A stretch of DNA of 33,129 bases from Bacteroidota bacterium (GTDB lineage: Bacteria > Bacteroidota > Bacteroidia > Flavobacteriales_D > Sanyastnellaceae). Every line of letters starts with the position of its first letter. Position 1 is the first letter of the stretch. The notes under the pieces were generated by a model. It had not been told where the DNA came from and did not search any database. It worked only from the letters and a program-made list of their open reading frames with translations. The position numbers and the translations under genes were made by a program. Positions 30,927 through 33,129 of the stretch are shown piece by piece. The stretch is taken from the NCBI GenBank assembly GCA_027622975.1, contig JAQBVN010000026.1, positions 1 to 33,129 of the forward strand, given 5' to 3'.

Positions 30927-32458
30927 GAGCCTTCGGTTTGGGATCGAATGGCTTCAATGGCGGCGAGGCCATCGGCGAGGCGAGAGAGCGTGGCTTCTTG
31001 GCCAAGGAAGGCTGAAAAATCAAACATGGAGGGTCCACCACCCTCTCCCGTCAAGGCGATTCGGAAAGGCAAGAGCACCTGGCCAAACCCGAGTTCCCGA
31101 GCTTCCAAAAAGGCAGTGAAGCAAGCTTCCACGGCGTCGCTGGAAAAGATGTCGAGGCGCTGAAGCTCCGAGGCCAAATCCTTGAGAAGCCTCGAAGTAT
31201 CATCCTTCCATTTTTTGCGAACCAGCTTCGCATCGAATTGGGCAGGAGCGGCAACCAGCCACGAGGTGTTGGCGATGTCGGTCAAAAAGGTCACGCGTTC
31301 CAGCATCATATCCAGCACGGCTAGGCATTGGGCTTGGTCCCAATTCACACCGCGCGAGGCCATGACCGCTTGAAGGGGCATGACATGGGCTTGGGGGCCT
31401 GCACCGCGGAGGTGTTGTGCTTGAAACCAATGGGCTTTGTCGGGGTTGAATCGTGCGCCAGACTTGACGACGCGGTCCAAACTGAAGGTTTGGGCTGCCT
31501 CTTGAAGGCTGAAAAGTTCTCGCTCGTCGCCAGGATTCCACCCGAGCATGAGCAACATGTTGACAAAGGCCTCTGGTGTGTACCCCTGTTCACGGTATCC
31601 GGGCCACGTGTCGCCACTTGTGGGGTCGTGCCAATCGATGGGGAACACGGGAAATCCGCCGGCATCCCCATCACGCTTGCTCAGCTTTCCATTTCCTGTG
31701 GGCTTCAAGATGAGTGGCAGGTGGGCAAACACGGGATGTTCCCAGCCAAAGGCGCGGTACAACAGCACATGGAGTGGGGCGCTTGGCAGCCATTCTTCGC
31801 CGCGAATGACGTGGGAAATTCGCATGTGGTGATCGTCCACCACGTTGGCCAAATGGTAGGTGGGCAACCCATCGGCTTTCATCAAGACTTTGTCGTCGAG
31901 GATGTTGGATTGAAAGGTCACCTCGCCGCGAATGGCATCGACCAGTTGAATGTCGGTGGCCGTTTCAGGGGTTTTGAACCTCACAACACAAGGTGCGCCT
32001 TGTGCTTTCAATGCAGCCACTTCCTCAGCCCCCAACGTCAGGCTGTTTTTCAATGTTCCACGGGTGCTTGCGTCGTATTGCCAAACCTCTGGCTCTGCCG
32101 CTTTGCGCAGGGCGTCGAGTTCGTCGGGGGTGTCGAATGCTTCGTAGGCCCAACCACGCTCGAGCAGCTGCGCGATGGCATCTCGGTACAAGGAGGTGCG
32201 CTCACTTTGGCGGTATGGACCGCAATCGCCCCCGGACCGCACCCCCTCATCAGGGGTCAATCCGCACCAAGCCAGTGCCTCCTCAATGTACGCTTCCGCA
32301 CCTTCGACAAACCGCCCTTGGTCGGTGTCCTCGATGCGCAGAATGAATGTACCACCATGGGCCATGGCAAACAGCTTGTTGTACAGGGCGGTGCGAACAC
32401 CTCCCATGTGGAGCGGCCCGGTGGGGCTCGGGGCAAATCGAACTCGAACGTCAGTCAT
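30923..32458 (-). CDS. gltX: Glutamate--tRNA ligase
   Basis: This class I synthetase charges tRNA-Glu. In the 511 residues the HIGH-type motif is P12-T-G-P-L-H-M-G-G (ATP site), and the KMSKS-type motif is KLSKRDGD in the middle. Other hallmarks are FILRIEDTDQGR, YRQSER, SHVIRGEEWL and the alpha-helical anticodon-binding C-terminal half. Whether it is discriminating for tRNA-Glu or also charges tRNA-Gln is not visible. ATG at 32458 was chosen over the longer open frame, since it starts exactly at MTDVRVRFAPSPTG and is preceded by a perfect -7 box (32465-32472). folB overlaps its 3' end. Confidence 0.96.
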   Translation of the reverse strand: MTDVRVRFAPSPTGPLHMGGVRTALYNKLFAMAHGGTFILRIEDTDQGRFVEGAEAYIEEALAWCGLTPDEGVRSGGDCGPYRQSERTSLYRDAIAQLLERGWAYEAFDTPDELDALRKAAEPEVWQYDASTRGTLKNSLTLGAEEVAALKAQGAPCVVRFKTPETATDIQLVDAIRGEVTFQSNILDDKVLMKADGLPTYHLANVVDDHHMRISHVIRGEEWLPSAPLHVLLYRAFGWEHPVFAHLPLILKPTGNGKLSKRDGDAGGFPVFPIDWHDPTSGDTWPGYREQGYTPEAFVNMLLMLGWNPGDERELFSLQEAAQTFSLDRVVKSGARFNPDKAHWFQAQHLRGAGPQAHVMPLQAVMASRGVNWDQAQCLAVLDMMLERVTFLTDIANTSWLVAAPAQFDAKLVRKKWKDDTSRLLKDLASELQRLDIFSSDAVEACFTAFLEARELGFGQVLLPFRIALTGEGGGPSMFDFSAFLGQEATLSRLADGLAAIEAIRSQTEGS

Positions 32459-32464
32459 GGCCGG

Positions 32465-32472
32465 CAAAGGTA
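32465..32472 (-). promoter_or_regulatory. -7 box TACCTTTG of gltX-folB
   Basis: The minus strand shows an exact TAnnTTTG ending 6 nt before the gltX ATG, which predicts a near-leaderless mRNA. The closest TTG upstream is 24 nt away. Confidence 0.55.
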
Positions 32473-32578
32473 GTTCTCCCGACATTCTGCGCCCCTCAAT
32501 TCCAAGGTTGCGTTCGTGAAATCTGCGTCGCATGAGGGGATGATGGCAGGCAAGTTTGGCCCATCAAATCAATTCAAC

Positions 32579-32917
32579 ATGAATGCATTGCGAAACAAAG
32601 TCCAATTGATTGGGCGGCTCGGCAAAGACGCCGAGGTCATCACCTTCGACGACGGCAAGGTGAAAGCGCGCTTCCCGGTGGCGACCAACGAAGTGTTCAA
32701 GAACGGGGAAGGTGAAAAGGTTGAACGCACCCAATGGCACGATGTCGTGGCATGGGGTGGACTTGCCGAGATCGCGGGTCAATACCTGAAGAAGGGCGCC
32801 GAAGTTGCCGTGGAAGGTCGGTTGTCGTACCGGACGTACGAGGATGGAGAAGGGCAAACTCGTTACATCACCGAGGTGGTGGCAGGTGAGATGCTCATGC
32901 TGGAGAAGAAAGTCTGA
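32579..32917 (+). CDS. ssb: Single-stranded DNA-binding protein (short form)
   Basis: This OB-fold protein binds and protects single-stranded DNA. The 112 residues have the typical start MNALRNKVQLIGRLGKDAEV, then RFPVATNEV, QWHDVVAWGGLAEIAGQYLKKGAEVAVEGRL-type core segments (W61 region) and YITEVVAGEMLML. It ends right after the OB fold (LEKKV) and lacks the disordered linker and acidic DDDIPF-like tip that recruits partners in full-length SSBs. Short forms of this kind are common in Bacteroidota, often beside a full-length paralogue. The frame is open 21 codons further upstream, but ATG at 32579 gives the family start. It is divergent from gltX and followed by a strong terminator. Confidence 0.93.
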   Translation: MNALRNKVQLIGRLGKDAEVITFDDGKVKARFPVATNEVFKNGEGEKVERTQWHDVVAWGGLAEIAGQYLKKGAEVAVEGRLSYRTYEDGEGQTRYITEVVAGEMLMLEKKV

Positions 32918-32932
32918 GACGCATGACCGTGG

Positions 32933-32963
32933 CGGGGAGGCCCATGCTGGGTCTTCCCGTTTT
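32933..32963 (+). terminator. Intrinsic terminator of ssb
   Basis: An 11-bp stem (32933-32943 with 32949-32959, two G-U pairs) around ATGCT is followed by TTTT (32960-32963). It lies 16 nt past the ssb stop. Confidence 0.75.
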
Positions 32964-32998
32964 CCTTCCCCTCGCTGGCGAGGTTAGAACGGTTCTAC

Positions 32999-33033
32999 TT
33001 GGTGGGCCATCGCGTTCAACGTAGCTTTGAACG
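32999..33033 (+). promoter_or_regulatory. Promoter of the succinate dehydrogenase gene with overlapping inverted repeat
   Basis: TTG at 32999-33001 is followed after 20 nt by an exact -7 box TAGCTTTG (33022-33029), giving a leader of about 20 nt. The 7-bp inverted repeat CGTTCAA (33013-33019)/TTGAACG (33027-33033) straddles the -7 box, so a regulator could bind across it. A further palindrome, TAGAAC-G-GTTCTA, lies at 32985-32997. Confidence 0.6.
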
Positions 33034-33052
33034 TCTCATTTCAACGCATCCC

Positions 33053-33129
33053 ATGAGCTCTTCTGGAATCCTCAAATCTTCGCTCGCGAAGAAATACGCG
33101 ATGGCCCTGACAGGCCTTTTTCTTTGCCT
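33053..33129 (+). CDS. sdhC: Succinate dehydrogenase cytochrome b subunit (partial, N-terminus)
   Basis: Only the first 25 residues are in the window; the gene continues past the right edge. The start MSSSGILKSSLAKKYAMALT, followed by GLFLC, matches the N-terminus of the b558-type membrane anchor of Bacteroidota succinate dehydrogenase/fumarate reductase, where K-K-x-x-M-A-L-T-G-L precedes the first helix. In these genomes it is usually followed by sdhA and sdhB. ATG at 33053 is preceded by a well-formed promoter at 32999-33029. Confidence 0.85.
   Translation, partial: MSSSGILKSSLAKKYAMALTGLFLC

Noticed and set aside
31328-32473. Long open frame on the plus strand, opposite gltX
   Set aside because: Antisense to a clear glutamate--tRNA ligase; no homology seen.
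1-33129. Search for mobile elements, prophage, CRISPR arrays and defence islands
   Set aside because: No transposase, integrase, terminal repeats, spaced repeat array or known defence genes are visible; nearly all genes are housekeeping or typical Bacteroidota envelope functions.

Overview
The window reads as ordinary, gene-dense chromosome of a Bacteroidota bacterium, most likely a marine or freshwater member of Flavobacteriales with a fairly high GC content. The lineage call rests on several things seen together: a 1326-residue secreted protein with a type IX secretion (gliding-motility type, CHU_C) C-terminal domain, an HU/CCDC81-plus-SPOR protein, a DUF6495 protein, a TonB-dependent receptor with a carboxypeptidase-regulatory-like N-terminus, a stand-alone PurS, a short SSB, and promoters of the Bacteroidota type (-33 TTG, -7 TAnnTTTG).

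Layout. 1-900: the start of a DoxX-like gene (minus), a fragment of a Cys-rich dockerin-like secreted protein (minus), and tRNA-Cys (minus) with a clear terminator; an opposite-strand terminator-like hairpin at 566-596 has no known gene. 900-1988: pssA-purS (plus). 2001-4109: a secreted vanadium-haloperoxidase/PAP2-type enzyme with a dockerin-like tail (minus). 4252-6083: a PLP trans-sulfuration enzyme followed by a small secreted repeat protein (minus), divergent from an Lrp/AsnC regulator (6173-6610) across a region with a perfect 11-bp inverted repeat. 6629-9384: glyS-pgk (minus). 9527-16666: gpsA, the giant T9SS protein, the HU-SPOR protein and a translationally coupled HAD hydrolase (plus). 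16681-19298: oligopeptidase B and DUF6495, overlapping by 4 nt (minus). 19368-22580: TonB-dependent receptor and kdsB (minus). 22691-23797: dprA (plus). 23805-26528: rseP and a cation:proton antiporter (minus). 26674-30545: a class A penicillin-binding protein and the two subunits of a CoA-transferase (plus). 30570-32458: gltX-folB (minus, 4-nt overlap). 32579-33129: ssb and the start of the succinate dehydrogenase cytochrome b subunit (plus).

Most genes are housekeeping: phospholipid, purine, glycolysis, tRNA charging, LPS Kdo, peptidoglycan, folate, DNA uptake and repair. I see no phage, insertion sequence, CRISPR array or obvious defence island. The most interesting signals are architectural. 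Many genes carry a TAnnTTTG-type -7 box ending only 2-7 nt before the chosen start codon, which predicts leaderless or nearly leaderless mRNAs. The penicillin-binding protein carries a four-cysteine, zinc-ribbon-like insertion. Two separate proteins end in the same dockerin-like, cysteine-terminated tail instead of a recognisable T9SS domain. A 14-nt block precedes terminator-like hairpins on both strands around tRNA-Cys.
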